From the NCBI RefSeq assembly GCF_003641205.1, contig NZ_CP032762.1, positions 3,286,001 through 3,350,000 on the forward strand: DNA of 64,000 nucleotides, given 5' to 3'. Shown one piece after another: positions 17,399 through 27,144 of the stretch. The DNA comes from Rhodococcus sp. P1Y. GTDB lineage: Bacteria > Actinomycetota > Actinomycetes > Mycobacteriales > Mycobacteriaceae. A model generated the notes under the pieces. It made no database searches. It was not told the origin of the DNA and worked only from the letters and a program-made list of their open reading frames with translations. The stretch's first letter is position 1. Every line of letters begins with the position of its first letter. A program made the position numbers and the translations under genes.

Positions 17399-19120
17399 GT
17401 GTCGCAGGTTTCTCTGTTCAATCCCACAAAGCTCGATACGTCGAGGCTCGACGACGAGACAGCCCGACAACTCCAGGCTTTGATCGATTGGTTCGAGGAT
17501 CGAGGCAAGGCGAGGTTGCTTTCCGAGGATCTCGACGCGGTCTGGACTGCCGACTTCCTGGAGTTTGTGGCAAAGGAGAAGCTCTTCGCGACGTTCTGTA
17601 CACCAGCTGCATACGCGGACGGTGATCCGAACAAGCGATGGGACGCCTCCCGCAACGCGGTGCTCAGCGAAATTCTCGGGTTCTACGGGTTGTCCTACTG
17701 GTACGCGTGGCAGGTCACTGTCCTCGGCCTCGGGCCGATCTGGATGAGCGACAACGACTCGGCCAAGCGCCGCGCCGCGGAACTGTTGGACAACGGCGCC
17801 GTCGCAGCATTCGGCCTGTCCGAGCGCGCACACGGCGCAGATGTCTACTCCACCGACATGCTGCTCGAGCCCAGTGCCGACGAGGGGGTCGAGTTCACGG
17901 CGTCGGGGGAGAAGTACTACATCGGCAACGGAAACGTGGCGGGTGCCGTGTCCGTCTTCGGGCGCCGCACCGACATCGAGGGTCCCGACGCATACGTGTT
18001 CTTCGTTGCGGACAGCGCTCATGCGACCTATTCGTTGCGCGACAACGTCGTTCACGGCCAGATGTTCGTCAGTACATTCGTGCTCGAGAACTACCCGGTG
18101 CGGGCCCAGGACATCCTGCACACCGGTGCCGATGCCTTCTCGGCGGCGTTGAACACCGTGAACGTCGGCAAGTTCAATCTCTGCACCGGATCGATCGGCA
18201 TCGCCGAGCACGCATTCCACGAGGCGATCACGCACGCGCACAATCGGATTCTGTACGGCAACAAAGTTACCGAATTTCCGCACGTGCGAGCGAGTTTCGT
18301 CGACGCCTATTCACGTTTGATTGCCATGAAGCTGTTCAGTGCGCGTGCGGTCGACTACTTCAGGTCGGCGAACTCCGAGGATCGCCGCTACCTTCTGTTC
18401 AACCCGATGACCAAGGCCAAGGTGACGTCGGAGGGTGAGACCGTGGTGCGGGCGCTGCACGATGTCATCGCCGCGAAGGGGTACGAGAAGGACACGTACT
18501 TCCGCGAAGCTGCCCAACTGATCGGTACGTTGCCCAAGCTCGAGGGCACGGTCCACGTCAATGTCGCGCTGATGTTGAAGTTCATGCCCGCATATATGTT
18601 CGCGCCCACGGAGTACCCGAACGTCGGCCTTCGTGACGACGCAACGGACGACGCGTTCTTCTTCGCCCAAGGACCCGCTCGTGGCGCGGGAAAGGTTCGG
18701 TTTCACGACTGGGCGCCGGTGTACGAGAAGTACTCCGGTGTACCGAATGTAGCCCGCTTCTACGAACAGGTGTTGGCGTTCAAAACATTTCTCACCGACG
18801 CTGCGCCGGACGAAAACCAGCAGAAGGACCTCGATTTTCTGCTCCAGGTCGGTCATCTGTTTTCGTTGGTGGTCTACGGACATCTGATTCTCGAGAATGC
18901 AGACGCGGTGTCCGCCCAACAGTTGGACCAGATCTTCGACTTTCAGATTCGAGACTTCTCGGCGTATGCCATTGCGCTGCACGGTAAGCCGTCGTCGACC
19001 GACGCGCAGCAGCAGTGGGCGCTCGGGGCGGTTCGTAAGCCTGTTGTCGACCGGGTTCGTTTCGACGCGGTGTGGGCAGACGTCGTCGCCTACGACGGTG
19101 TGTACGAGATGAATCCCTAG
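17399..19120 (+). CDS. Acyl-CoA dehydrogenase family protein
   Basis: The 573-aa flavoprotein is of the long acyl-CoA dehydrogenase class. Recognisable parts are AAFGLSERAHGADVYS (FAD/substrate region), a beta domain with GEKYYIGNGNVAGAVSVFG, and the helical C-terminal domain with CTGSIGIAEHAFHEAITHA. I chose the GTG at 17399 because GGAGAGG lies 8 bases upstream; a GTG at 17390 would use that Shine-Dalgarno as coding sequence. The acyl substrate cannot be inferred. It stands alone between proS and the convergent ferritin-like gene and is not part of the M. tuberculosis gene order here. Confidence 0.88.
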   Translation: MSQVSLFNPTKLDTSRLDDETARQLQALIDWFEDRGKARLLSEDLDAVWTADFLEFVAKEKLFATFCTPAAYADGDPNKRWDASRNAVLSEILGFYGLSYWYAWQVTVLGLGPIWMSDNDSAKRRAAELLDNGAVAAFGLSERAHGADVYSTDMLLEPSADEGVEFTASGEKYYIGNGNVAGAVSVFGRRTDIEGPDAYVFFVADSAHATYSLRDNVVHGQMFVSTFVLENYPVRAQDILHTGADAFSAALNTVNVGKFNLCTGSIGIAEHAFHEAITHAHNRILYGNKVTEFPHVRASFVDAYSRLIAMKLFSARAVDYFRSANSEDRRYLLFNPMTKAKVTSEGETVVRALHDVIAAKGYEKDTYFREAAQLIGTLPKLEGTVHVNVALMLKFMPAYMFAPTEYPNVGLRDDATDDAFFFAQGPARGAGKVRFHDWAPVYEKYSGVPNVARFYEQVLAFKTFLTDAAPDENQQKDLDFLLQVGHLFSLVVYGHLILENADAVSAQQLDQIFDFQIRDFSAYAIALHGKPSSTDAQQQWALGAVRKPVVDRVRFDAVWADVVAYDGVYEMNP

Positions 19121-19166
19121 CGCGCGGTCTTCAGCGACGAGCAAATCCTGTTCGAGTCGACTCGAG

Positions 19167-19607
19167 TCACGGTCGACCGGGAAACGCCACCGTCGACGGA
19201 ACTACGCCCAGAATCTCCCGCCAATTCGCCAGTCTCAATGCCGCTTCGGTGAGCGCGGTGATTCCGGTCTCCCTCGTGGGGCCGGAATTGCTGCGTTCGA
19301 CGACAGATCGCCACGCGACGGTCGTGTCCTCCTCGGCCTGCGCGGCCAACTGCGCGGCGGTAATCGGGTCCGTGACCGGGAACGGCGTCGTATATGCCGT
19401 GGCGGGTTGCGGCGCTGTGACGCTGGCTGCCTTCAGTGCGTCGATGGTCGCATCTCGACGAGCCCGATGGCTCGCAGCGTAGGTCGCCACCAGGTCGGCG
19501 CGCGCGGGGTTGGAGAACGCGCCGACGATGCCGTACGCGAACACCGCCGCGTACTCGGCATTCAGTGCGTCGACGAGCGCCTGCTGTTCCTCTCCCAATT
19601 CGTTCAT
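19167..19607 (-). CDS. Ferritin-like DUF4439 protein
   Basis: The 146-aa, all-helical protein has a ferritin-like pattern: [20 protein letters not shown] carries a helix with Glu spaced for a metal site, then [14 protein letters not shown]. No signal peptide is present. Its start shares ATGA with the stop of the upstream lipoprotein gene. This corresponds in position to Rv2844 in M. tuberculosis, but strand relations differ. A metal or radical-scavenging role is inferred from the fold only. Confidence 0.8.
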   Translation of the reverse strand: MNELGEEQQALVDALNAEYAAVFAYGIVGAFSNPARADLVATYAASHRARRDATIDALKAASVTAPQPATAYTTPFPVTDPITAAQLAAQAEEDTTVAWRSVVERSNSGPTRETGITALTEAALRLANWREILGVVPSTVAFPGRP

Positions 19608-20098
19608 GCCAGCACCACCGTCGTCTGGACCGTGCATGCAGCGCTGATCGAGCCGAGGAGGCCGGCGCGATAGCCGGATTCGTCTCGTGCCGACGACGCT
19701 GCACCGCGAGCGGAGTCGTTCAGGCTCGACCTCAGTCCGTCCAAGGTCGGCGCGGTCACAGCGGGAGGTGTCGCGGCAATCGATGCAGTGGTCGACGGCG
19801 CGCCCGAAACCCGGTCTATCTCCGCTGCGAGGGCGTCGGCATGGGCGGATCGCTCCGCCTGAACCACCCCGAGGGCACCGGCACGGTCCGGAAGGACGGC
19901 GATCAAAGCCCCAGCGGTGGCAGCGTCGGTTCGGGCGAGTCGCAGATGTGTCGTCAGAGCGTCCACCGTCGCAGCCGTGTCCTCGCCCGAGCTGCATCCT
20001 GCGGCTGCCGCGAGCCCTGCGGCGGTGAGTGCAGCGGTCGCTGTGAGTCGAAAAACCGAACGGCGAGACAGCGAGCGGGGGGTCGCGAGCATCGGCAC
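19604..20098 (-). CDS. Predicted Tat lipoprotein, function unknown
   Basis: The 164-aa protein has a clear export signal: [18 protein letters not shown] followed by a lipobox ending AAAAGC, so a twin-arginine-type lipoprotein signal with the lipidated Cys about residue 35. The mature part is Ala-rich and helical ([34 protein letters not shown]) and weakly echoes the ferritin-like partner's repeats. It is translationally coupled (ATGA) to the DUF4439 gene and divergent from rimP (136 bp gap). Position corresponds to Rv2843. An alternative start two codons in (MLATPRS) is equally possible. Confidence 0.78.
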   Translation of the reverse strand: MPMLATPRSLSRRSVFRLTATAALTAAGLAAAAGCSSGEDTAATVDALTTHLRLARTDAATAGALIAVLPDRAGALGVVQAERSAHADALAAEIDRVSGAPSTTASIAATPPAVTAPTLDGLRSSLNDSARGAASSARDESGYRAGLLGSISAACTVQTTVVLA

Positions 20099-20233
20099 GG
20101 ATCCATGGTGCCAGGTTGGGTCGAACGAGGGTGCACCCGCACCTGGTCACGAACGCCCCGCGATGGCGTTAGGCTGTACGTTCACCGTTCGGCCCTTGAT
20201 TCGCCCACAACTTCACGAGGAGTGCACGCCACG

Positions 20234-20809
20234 ATGCCTGTTCCGTCCAAGGAGAGGGTCATCGCCCTCCTGTCCGATCTGATCCACGCCAAGGGATTCG
20301 ACCTGGAAGACGTGAACGTCGTCTCGGCAGGTAAGCACAGTGCGGTCAAGGTCATGGTCGACCGTGAAGAGGGAATCGATCTCGACGCGCTGCCGGCGCT
20401 CAGCCGCGACATCTCGGAAGTGTTCGACGGTGTGTCCGATTTCGGAGAGGCGCCGTACATCCTCGAAGTGACCACGCCCGGGATAGACCGTCCGCTCACC
20501 GAGGAGCGCCATTGGCGTCGTGCCCGTGGGCGTGCTGTCCGAATCGAGTTGGCCGACGAGAAGGTCGATGGGCGGGTCGGTGTGCTCGCCGACGGTGTGC
20601 TCACCCTGGTGACGCGCACCAAAGGCGTGCTGGCCACTCGATCCGTCGCTCTGACCGACGTAGTCAAGGCCGTTGTCCAGGTGGAGTTTTCGCGGCCCAA
20701 GGCCGATGAGATGGAGTTGGCCGGCGGTGTCGTCGACGGACGGCCTGCGCCCGCCGATTCCGATGCGATCGTGAATGTGGAAGAACCAGAAGAAGGGGTC
20801 GACAAGTGA
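20234..20809 (+). CDS. rimP: Ribosome maturation factor RimP
   Basis: The 191-aa protein assists 30S maturation. The N-terminal domain has [16 protein letters not shown] and [22 protein letters not shown], then the signature [14 protein letters not shown], and an SH3-like C-terminal domain ([11 protein letters not shown]). I chose the ATG at 20234. The stop overlaps the nusA GTG start by 4 bases (GTGA), making rimP the first gene of the rimP-nusA-infB operon; Rv2842c is the equivalent. The acidic tail (about 25 residues) is longer than in E. coli. Confidence 0.94.
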   Translation: MPVPSKERVIALLSDLIHAKGFDLEDVNVVSAGKHSAVKVMVDREEGIDLDALPALSRDISEVFDGVSDFGEAPYILEVTTPGIDRPLTEERHWRRARGRAVRIELADEKVDGRVGVLADGVLTLVTRTKGVLATRSVALTDVVKAVVQVEFSRPKADEMELAGGVVDGRPAPADSDAIVNVEEPEEGVDK

Positions 20810-21816
20810 ATATCGACATTGCCGCGCTGCGCGCGATCGAGGCCGAGAAGGGTGTTTCGATCGAGACGGTCATCTCGACGATCCAGACCGCCCTGTTGAC
20901 GGCGTATCGGCACACCGAGGGTCACCAGCAGCACGCGTGGATCGACGTCGACCGCAAGAGTGGCTCGGTCAAGGTGATGGCGAAGGAAATCGACGCCGAC
21001 GGAAACACTGTCTCGCAATGGGACGACACGCCGGAGGGCTTCGGGCGCATCGCAGCGACAACCGCGCGGCAGGTAATTCTGCAGCGTCTCCGCGACGCCG
21101 AGCACGAACGTTCTTTCGGGGAGTACTCGACGCACGAGGGCGAAATCGTCAACGGCGTCATCCAGCGGGATACGAGGGCGAATGCCAAGGGCACCGTCAT
21201 CGTGCGTATCGGAAGCGATGCGAACGGCGCCGACGGCCTGCTACCGCCGGCGGAACAGGTGCCCGGGGAGAGCTACGAGCACGGCGAGCGAATCAAGTGC
21301 TACGTAGTGGGTGTCGCGCGCGGGCAGCGTGGACCGCAGATCACGTTGTCTCGGACGCATCCCAATCTGGTTCGAAAGCTGTTCGCGTTGGAGGTGCCCG
21401 AGATCGCCGATGGGTCGGTCGAGATCATCGCCGTCGCGCGTGAGTCCGGGCACCGATCGAAGATCGCCGTGCAGTCCACGGTGTCCGGCCTGAACGCCAA
21501 GGGTGCCTGCATCGGCCCGATGGGCCAGCGTGTGCGCAACGTGATGAGTGAACTGGCCGGCGAGAAAATCGACATCATCGACTTCGACGAAGACCCCGCC
21601 ACCTTTGTCGGGAATGCCCTGTCGCCGTCGAAGGTTGTGTCGGTCACGGTGGTCGATGCGGCTGCTCGTGCCGCGAGGGTCATCGTGCCGGACTACCAGC
21701 TGTCTTTGGCCATCGGCAAGGAGGGTCAAAATGCAAGGCTTGCCGCTCGTCTGACCGGTTGGCGGATCGATATTCGAAGCGACGCGGCTGCGGCACCCGA
21801 GTCGACCAGCGGGTAA
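20806..21816 (+). CDS. nusA: Transcription termination/antitermination factor NusA
   Basis: The 336-aa protein binds RNA polymerase and nascent RNA. It contains an N-terminal polymerase-binding domain ([16 protein letters not shown]), an S1 domain ([21 protein letters not shown]), and two KH domains ([39 protein letters not shown]). It lacks the C-terminal acidic repeats of E. coli NusA (495 aa), as is normal in actinobacteria. The GTG start overlaps rimP. Confidence 0.96.
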   Translation: MNIDIAALRAIEAEKGVSIETVISTIQTALLTAYRHTEGHQQHAWIDVDRKSGSVKVMAKEIDADGNTVSQWDDTPEGFGRIAATTARQVILQRLRDAEHERSFGEYSTHEGEIVNGVIQRDTRANAKGTVIVRIGSDANGADGLLPPAEQVPGESYEHGERIKCYVVGVARGQRGPQITLSRTHPNLVRKLFALEVPEIADGSVEIIAVARESGHRSKIAVQSTVSGLNAKGACIGPMGQRVRNVMSELAGEKIDIIDFDEDPATFVGNALSPSKVVSVTVVDAAARAARVIVPDYQLSLAIGKEGQNARLAARLTGWRIDIRSDAAAAPESTSG

Positions 21817-21823
21817 AGGCGGA

Positions 21824-22264
21824 ATGCGGAGTTCGGAGCAATACAGCGGTAGAGTGGTCGGTGGTTCGGAAATGACCTCCATGTCCCCGCGTCATGAGAA
21901 CACCGGTTCGACGCAGTCGCGTCCGCCGGTGCGAACGTGTGTCGGGTGCAAGAAGCGAGTTCCGACCGTCGATCTGCTGCGTGTCGTGGTGGGACGGACG
22001 GGTGTAATTCCCGACGTTCGCCGTCGACTACCGGGCAGGGGTGCATGGTTGCATCTCGACCCGAGTTGTCTGGACAATGCAGTTCGGCGCCGAGCTTTCG
22101 GCAGAGCGTTACGAGTACCCGGAACGGTCGATCTGTCCGCGGTTCACACCTATATCGCCGGTGTGGAAGCGGTCGGCGACGGACCCGAGCGCAGTACATC
22201 CAGCGCACAGTCACACACTGGGCGCAGCGCCGTACCCGACGAGAAGAACAGGCACCAGCACTGA
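21824..22264 (+). CDS. ylxR: YlxR (DUF448) family RNA-binding protein
   Basis: The 146-aa frame contains the YlxR core: RTCVGCKKRVPTVDLLRVVV (the CxxC pair), GRGAWLHLDPSCLDNAVRR, RAFGRALR. YlxR lies between nusA and infB in most bacteria and is reported to bind nucleic acid. The start is uncertain: 21824 gives 146 aa, while the ATG at 21872 (MTSMSPRHEN) gives 130 aa and a more usual N terminus. A Ser/Arg-rich tail of about 35 residues follows the domain. Confidence 0.88.
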   Translation: MRSSEQYSGRVVGGSEMTSMSPRHENTGSTQSRPPVRTCVGCKKRVPTVDLLRVVVGRTGVIPDVRRRLPGRGAWLHLDPSCLDNAVRRRAFGRALRVPGTVDLSAVHTYIAGVEAVGDGPERSTSSAQSHTGRSAVPDEKNRHQH

Positions 22265-22362
22265 TGAGCACACCGTGAAGCACCAACGATGAACGTCCAT
22301 CGGAGTTAACCCGAGGTCGTGCAGGCACCAATGCCTCGCTCGGCCTCTCAGTGAGGAGAGCA

Positions 22363-25272
22363 GTGGCAGGCAAGGCCCGCGTGCACGAGTTGGCAAAAGA
22401 ACTCGGTGTCACCAGTAAGGAACTACTCGCACGGCTCAAAGAGCAAGGCGAGTTCGTCAAATCAGCATCGTCCACCGTCGAAGCGCCGGTAGCGCGTCGA
22501 CTGCGTGAATCGTTCCCGTCCGAGAAGTCGGACTCCGGATCCGACAACGGCCGTCCGAGCGACAGCACACCCAAGCCGAGCACGGGTGCCAAGCCCGGTG
22601 GACCGCGACCAGGCCCCAAGCCTGCTGCGCGCCCCACCCCGGCAGCCCCGGCCGCGACCACTCCGGTGGAACCCGCAGCACCGGCACCGGCAGCACCCGC
22701 GGAGCCTGTGGCGCCCGCCGCTGAGGCGCCGGCACCGTCGCGTCCGACTCCTGCACCGGCTCGCCCGGCTGCACCAGCAGAGCCTGCTGCGGACGAAGCA
22801 ACTCCGGCACAGCCGGCCGCATCTGCTTCGCCTGCACCCGCAGGCCCCAAGCCAGGCGCACCAGGACCGAAGCCCGGTCCCAAGGCGCCTCGTGTCGGCA
22901 ACAATCCATACTCCTCGGCCCCGACCGAGCGTCCCGCTCCGCGTCCGGCACCGGGCAGCCCCCGCCCAGGCGGTGCCGGTCGTCCGGCTCCAGGCCAAAG
23001 CGGAGCACGTCCGGCAGCGGCTCAGGGCGGTACCGGTCGTCCGGCTCCGGGTCAGGGCGGCCCTCGCCCGGCTCCGGGTCAGGGTGGACCTCGTCCGAGC
23101 CCCGGCTCGATGCCTCCTCGTCCGAACCCAGGTGCAATGCCGACTCGTTCGGCGCGCCCGGGACCGGCTGCAGGTCGCCCCGGTCGCCCAGGCGGCGCAC
23201 CGGGTGGACGCCCAGGTGGCGGCGCCGGTGGTGGCGGAGGCTACCGCGGTGGCGGTGCCCCGGGAGCTCCAGGTGGAGCACCGGCAGGCGGCGCACCCGC
23301 AGGTGGATTCCGCGGTCGTCCCGGCGGCGGTGGCCGTCCGGGCCAGCGCGGCGCAGCGGCAGGTGCATTCGGTCGTCCCGGCGGCGCTGTCCGTCGTGGC
23401 CGCAAGTCGAAGCGGGCGAAACGCGCCGAGTACGAAAGCATGCAGGCTCCCGCAGTCGGCGGCGTCAGGCTGCCCCGCGGCAACGGTGAGACCATCCGTC
23501 TCGCTCGCGGCGCATCGCTGTCGGACTTCGCGGACAAGATCGACGCCAACCCGGCTGCACTCGTTCAGGCACTGTTCAATCTCGGCGAGATGGTGACGGC
23601 AACTCAGTCGGTCAACGACGAGACGCTGGAACTGCTCGGCGGCGAGATGAACTACGTCGTGCAGGTCGTCAGTCCCGAGGACGAGGATCGCGAGCTGCTC
23701 GACAGCTTCGATCTCACCTACGGCGAGGACGCAGGCGGCGAGGAAGACCTCGAACAGCGCCCGCCTGTGGTCACGGTCATGGGTCACGTCGACCACGGCA
23801 AGACCAGATTGCTGGACTCGATCCGCAACACTGCAGTTCGCGAAGGCGAAGCAGGTGGCATCACCCAGCACATCGGTGCTTACCAGGTGCTGACCGAGCT
23901 CGAGGGCAATGAGCGTCTCGTGACGTTCATCGACACCCCCGGTCACGAGGCCTTCACGGCCATGCGTGCTCGTGGTGCCAAGGCCACCGACCTCGCGATC
24001 CTGGTCGTTGCCGCGGACGACGGCGTCATGCCGCAGACGGTGGAAGCGATCAACCACGCTCAGGCAGCTGACGTTCCGATCGTGGTTGCGGTCAACAAGA
24101 TCGACAAGGAAGGCGCGAACCCGGACAAGATCCGGCAGCAGCTGACCGAATACGGTCTCGTGGCCGAGGAGTACGGCGGCGACACGATGTTCGTCGACAT
24201 CTCCGCCAAGCAGGGCACCAACATCGATGCCCTTCTCGAAGCGGTGCTGTTGACCGCGGATGCCTCGTTGGATCTGCGCGCCAACCCGGACATGGACGCT
24301 CAGGGTGTTGCCATCGAGGCTCACCTCGACCGCGGTCGTGGACCAGTGGCCACTGTGCTCATCGCCCGCGGAACGCTGCGAGTCGGTGACTCGATCGTCG
24401 CCGGAGACGCCTACGGACGAGTTCGTCGAATGGTCGACGAGCATGGCGAAGACGTCACCGAAGCGCTGCCGTCGCGTCCGGTGCAGGTCATCGGTTTCAC
24501 TTCGGTACCGGGTGCAGGCGACAACCTGCTCGTGGTCGACGAGGACCGGATCGCCCGCCAGATCGCCGATCGACGCAACGCACGCAAGCGCAACGCGCTC
24601 GCCGCGAAGAGTCGCAAGCGCATCAGCCTCGATGATCTCGATGCAGCTCTGAAGGAGACTTCGCAGCTGAACTTGATCCTCAAGGGTGACAACTCGGGAA
24701 CCGTCGAAGCGCTCGAAGAGGCTCTGCTCGGTATCCAGATCGACGACGAGGTCGAGTTGCGCGTCATCGACCGCGGTGTCGGTGGCGTCACGGAGACCAA
24801 CGTCAACCTGGCGTCGGCATCCAATGCGATCATCATCGGCTTCAACGTTCGCGCGGAGGGCAAAGCCACCGAGCTCGCCAACCGCGAGGGCGTCGACATC
24901 CGGTACTACTCGGTGATCTACCAGGCGATCGACGAGATCGAGAAGGCCCTCAAGGGCATGCTCAAGCCGGTCTACGAAGAGGTCGCTCTCGGCCAGGCCG
25001 AGATCCGTGCTCTGTTCCGTTCCTCCAAGGTCGGAAACATCGCCGGTTGCCTCGTCACCTCCGGTACGATCCGTCGCAATGCCAAGGCGCGACTACTGCG
25101 TGACAACACAGTGGTTGCCGAGACCGTCACGATCTCCTCGCTTCGCCGCGAGAAGGACGACGCGGTCGAGGTTCGCGAAGGATACGAGTGCGGTCTCACC
25201 GTCACGTACTCGGATATCAAGGTCGGCGACGTCATCGAGGCGTACGAGCTCCGTGAGAAGCCGCGCGACTGA
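22363..25272 (+). CDS. infB: Translation initiation factor IF-2
   Basis: The 969-aa GTPase delivers fMet-tRNA to the 30S subunit. The start is a GTG ([16 protein letters not shown]) after AGGAGAG at 22354-22360; the GTG at 22351 would consume that ribosome-binding site. An IF2_N domain (residues 1-50) is followed by a very long Pro/Ala/Gly-rich linker (about 60-345), a basic patch ([17 protein letters not shown]), a second IF2_N, then the G domain with GHVDHGKT (about 475), DTPGHEAF and NKID, and domains II-IV. The linker's low complexity explains the long spurious frames on both strands here. Confidence 0.97.
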   Translation: MAGKARVHELAKELGVTSKELLARLKEQGEFVKSASSTVEAPVARRLRESFPSEKSDSGSDNGRPSDSTPKPSTGAKPGGPRPGPKPAARPTPAAPAATTPVEPAAPAPAAPAEPVAPAAEAPAPSRPTPAPARPAAPAEPAADEATPAQPAASASPAPAGPKPGAPGPKPGPKAPRVGNNPYSSAPTERPAPRPAPGSPRPGGAGRPAPGQSGARPAAAQGGTGRPAPGQGGPRPAPGQGGPRPSPGSMPPRPNPGAMPTRSARPGPAAGRPGRPGGAPGGRPGGGAGGGGGYRGGGAPGAPGGAPAGGAPAGGFRGRPGGGGRPGQRGAAAGAFGRPGGAVRRGRKSKRAKRAEYESMQAPAVGGVRLPRGNGETIRLARGASLSDFADKIDANPAALVQALFNLGEMVTATQSVNDETLELLGGEMNYVVQVVSPEDEDRELLDSFDLTYGEDAGGEEDLEQRPPVVTVMGHVDHGKTRLLDSIRNTAVREGEAGGITQHIGAYQVLTELEGNERLVTFIDTPGHEAFTAMRARGAKATDLAILVVAADDGVMPQTVEAINHAQAADVPIVVAVNKIDKEGANPDKIRQQLTEYGLVAEEYGGDTMFVDISAKQGTNIDALLEAVLLTADASLDLRANPDMDAQGVAIEAHLDRGRGPVATVLIARGTLRVGDSIVAGDAYGRVRRMVDEHGEDVTEALPSRPVQVIGFTSVPGAGDNLLVVDEDRIARQIADRRNARKRNALAAKSRKRISLDDLDAALKETSQLNLILKGDNSGTVEALEEALLGIQIDDEVELRVIDRGVGGVTETNVNLASASNAIIIGFNVRAEGKATELANREGVDIRYYSVIYQAIDEIEKALKGMLKPVYEEVALGQAEIRALFRSSKVGNIAGCLVTSGTIRRNAKARLLRDNTVVAETVTISSLRREKDDAVEVREGYECGLTVTYSDIKVGDVIEAYELREKPRD

Positions 25273-25292
25273 GTAGTTGCTGTTCGAACTCA

Positions 25293-25330
25293 TCGACGGC
25301 GGCGGTACCGATCGGTACCGCCGCCGTCGA
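25293..25330 (+). terminator. Perfect 38-bp palindrome after infB
   Basis: Positions 25293-25311 and 25312-25330 are exact reverse complements, starting 20 bases after the infB stop. As RNA this would form a very stable GC-rich hairpin with a GATC tip. No T-run follows (ggtgttcg), so it is not a classical intrinsic terminator. It may attenuate or stabilise transcript ends between infB and ylxP, or be a protein-binding site. Confidence 0.6.
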
Positions 25331-25365
25331 GGTGTTCGATCCTCACCGATGCGAAGGATGGTCTC

Positions 25366-25656
25366 GTGTACCTGGGTGCCCTCGAGCTCGATGTGTTGCT
25401 GGGTGACGTTCGATCGCTCGCCGACAAGCGTTCCACCGTCGAGCCCGTCCTGTCTGCGCTTGCGCGGTTCGGTGTATCGGCTGCCGAGACGGGTGAGCAG
25501 AGCCGCTTTCGTCGGTCGTTGTTCGGTATTGCCGCGGTGGGATCGGACGTCGACGGCCTACACGACAAGCTCGACGAATGCGAGCGGCACGTCGCCGAGC
25601 GGCATGATCTGGAATTGTTGGCAGTAAGAAGACGAATTTTCGGTCCCGAGGACTGA
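25366..25656 (+). CDS. YlxP/DUF503 family protein
   Basis: The 96-aa protein starts at GTG ([22 protein letters not shown]) and contains the DUF503 pattern [27 protein letters not shown] and [20 protein letters not shown]503 proteins typically lie between infB and rbfA and are thought to help ribosome assembly or function; the mechanism is not known. It is separated from infB by the palindrome and precedes rbfA by 31 bases. Confidence 0.88.
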   Translation: MYLGALELDVLLGDVRSLADKRSTVEPVLSALARFGVSAAETGEQSRFRRSLFGIAAVGSDVDGLHDKLDECERHVAERHDLELLAVRRRIFGPED

Positions 25657-25687
25657 CTCGGCACCGCGTGTGAGGAGGGTGAAGTTC

Positions 25688-26155
25688 ATGGTGGACCAGG
25701 CGAGAGCTCGCAGACTCTCCAAGAGAATTGCCGCCATCGTTGCGACGGCCATCGATCACGAGATCAAGGATCCGCGGCTGGCGTTCGTGACAGTCACCGA
25801 CTGCAAGGTCACAGCGGACCTTCACGATGCAACGGTGTTCTACACCGTGATGGGCGAGGACCTCGATACTGCACCCGACCTGCAGGCAGCGGCTGCCGGT
25901 CTGGAGAAGGCCAAGGGAGTGTTGCGGTCCAAGGTCGGCGCGGGAACGGGCGTTCGGTTCACGCCGACGTTGACGTTCGTGACCGATACCGTGCCCGACA
26001 CGGCTCGTCATATGGAGGAACTGCTCGAACGTGCTCGCCAGGCAGACAGTGAGGTCGCACGCGTGGCCGCCTCGGCAAAGCCTGCGGGAGATCCGGATCC
26101 GTACAAGGCGCCGCGCGAGACGGTTTCGGACTCCGAGTCCACCGACGTGGACTGA
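25688..26155 (+). CDS. rbfA: Ribosome-binding factor A
   Basis: The 155-aa KH-like protein is needed for late 30S maturation (16S 5' helix processing). Hallmarks are [49 protein letters not shown] and MEELLERA. The ATG at 25688 is preferred: AGGAGG at 25672-25677 stands 10 bases before it, while the GTG at 25670 is upstream of that site. A disordered acidic tail of about 25 residues follows. The next gene starts 5 bases later. Confidence 0.94.
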   Translation: MVDQARARRLSKRIAAIVATAIDHEIKDPRLAFVTVTDCKVTADLHDATVFYTVMGEDLDTAPDLQAAAAGLEKAKGVLRSKVGAGTGVRFTPTLTFVTDTVPDTARHMEELLERARQADSEVARVAASAKPAGDPDPYKAPRETVSDSESTDVD

Positions 26156-26160
26156 TCGAC

Positions 26161-27144
26161 GTGACGACGACGGCGCCGACTTCCGTGAACGACGCGTTCG
26201 CGGCTGCGATCGAACTTCTGGAGTCGGCCAGGACGGCGACCGTTCTGTGCCACGTGCAACCGGATGCCGACACCATCGGCAGCGGCCTGGCAATTGCTCT
26301 CGTCCTTCGACGACGCGGGGTGTCGGTGCAGGTCGCGTTCGCGAGTCCCCGTGAACTCCCGGAGTCGATGAACGAGCTGCCGGGCCGGGATCTACTCGCT
26401 GCCCCGGACGACGTTCGGGGCGTCGTAGACCTGGTGGTGACGGTCGACGCCGGAAGTCGCGGTCGACTCGGCACCCTTGCGGACCGCATCGACGCGGCCG
26501 ATGCGTGCCTCGTGATCGATCACCATCGTTCGAACACACATTTCGGCACCCTGAACATCGTCGATGCCGATGCGGAGTCGACAACCGCGGTCATCGTGCG
26601 GTTGCTCGACGCCTGGAATGTTCCGGTGGACGCCGATCTTGCACATTGTCTGTTCGCTGGGTTGGTCACCGACACCGGTTCGTTCCGGTGGGTACGCCCC
26701 GGATCACACCTTCTCGCCGAAAGGCTCCTCGCGACCGGTATCGACGGTGCCGCAATCGCGCGCAAGCTACTGGACAATCATCCCTTCGGATGGTTGCCGA
26801 TGCTCGGGTCCGTACTCGGTTCGGCGACGCTCGTCCCGGAAGCTGTTGGCGGCCGCGGGCTCGTCTACGCAGCGATCCTCAGAGGGGACTCGGCCGGGTT
26901 GCGTTCGGAGGAGATCGAGAGCGTGATCGATATCGTTCGCACTACGTCCGAGGCAGAGATTGCTGCTGTGTTCAAACAACAATCCGGTGACGAGTGGACA
27001 GTGTCCCTTCGGTCCAAGACCGCCGTCGACGTAGCGGCGGTGGCATCGCGTCTCGATGGCGGCGGTCACCGCAATGCCGCCGGATACACCGCTCACGGAA
27101 CGAAAGCCGATGTCGTCGATGCCCTGATCGATGCCCTCGGCTGA
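26161..27144 (+). CDS. DHH-DHHA1 phosphoesterase (NrnA/CnpB-like)
   Basis: The 327-aa, GTG-start protein has an N-terminal DHH domain: VQPDADTIGSGLAIAL, VTVDAGSRGRL, the namesake VIDHHRSN, and AGLVTDTGSFRW. A C-terminal DHHA1 domain ends with GGGHRNAAGYTAHG. Homologues (Rv2837c) degrade nano-RNA, 3'-phosphoadenosine-5'-phosphate and c-di-AMP/pApA. Position between rbfA and dinF is the same as in M. tuberculosis. It overlaps the MATE gene by 14 bases, which suggests coupled translation. Confidence 0.92.
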   Translation: MTTTAPTSVNDAFAAAIELLESARTATVLCHVQPDADTIGSGLAIALVLRRRGVSVQVAFASPRELPESMNELPGRDLLAAPDDVRGVVDLVVTVDAGSRGRLGTLADRIDAADACLVIDHHRSNTHFGTLNIVDADAESTTAVIVRLLDAWNVPVDADLAHCLFAGLVTDTGSFRWVRPGSHLLAERLLATGIDGAAIARKLLDNHPFGWLPMLGSVLGSATLVPEAVGGRGLVYAAILRGDSAGLRSEEIESVIDIVRTTSEAEIAAVFKQQSGDEWTVSLRSKTAVDVAAVASRLDGGGHRNAAGYTAHGTKADVVDALIDALG

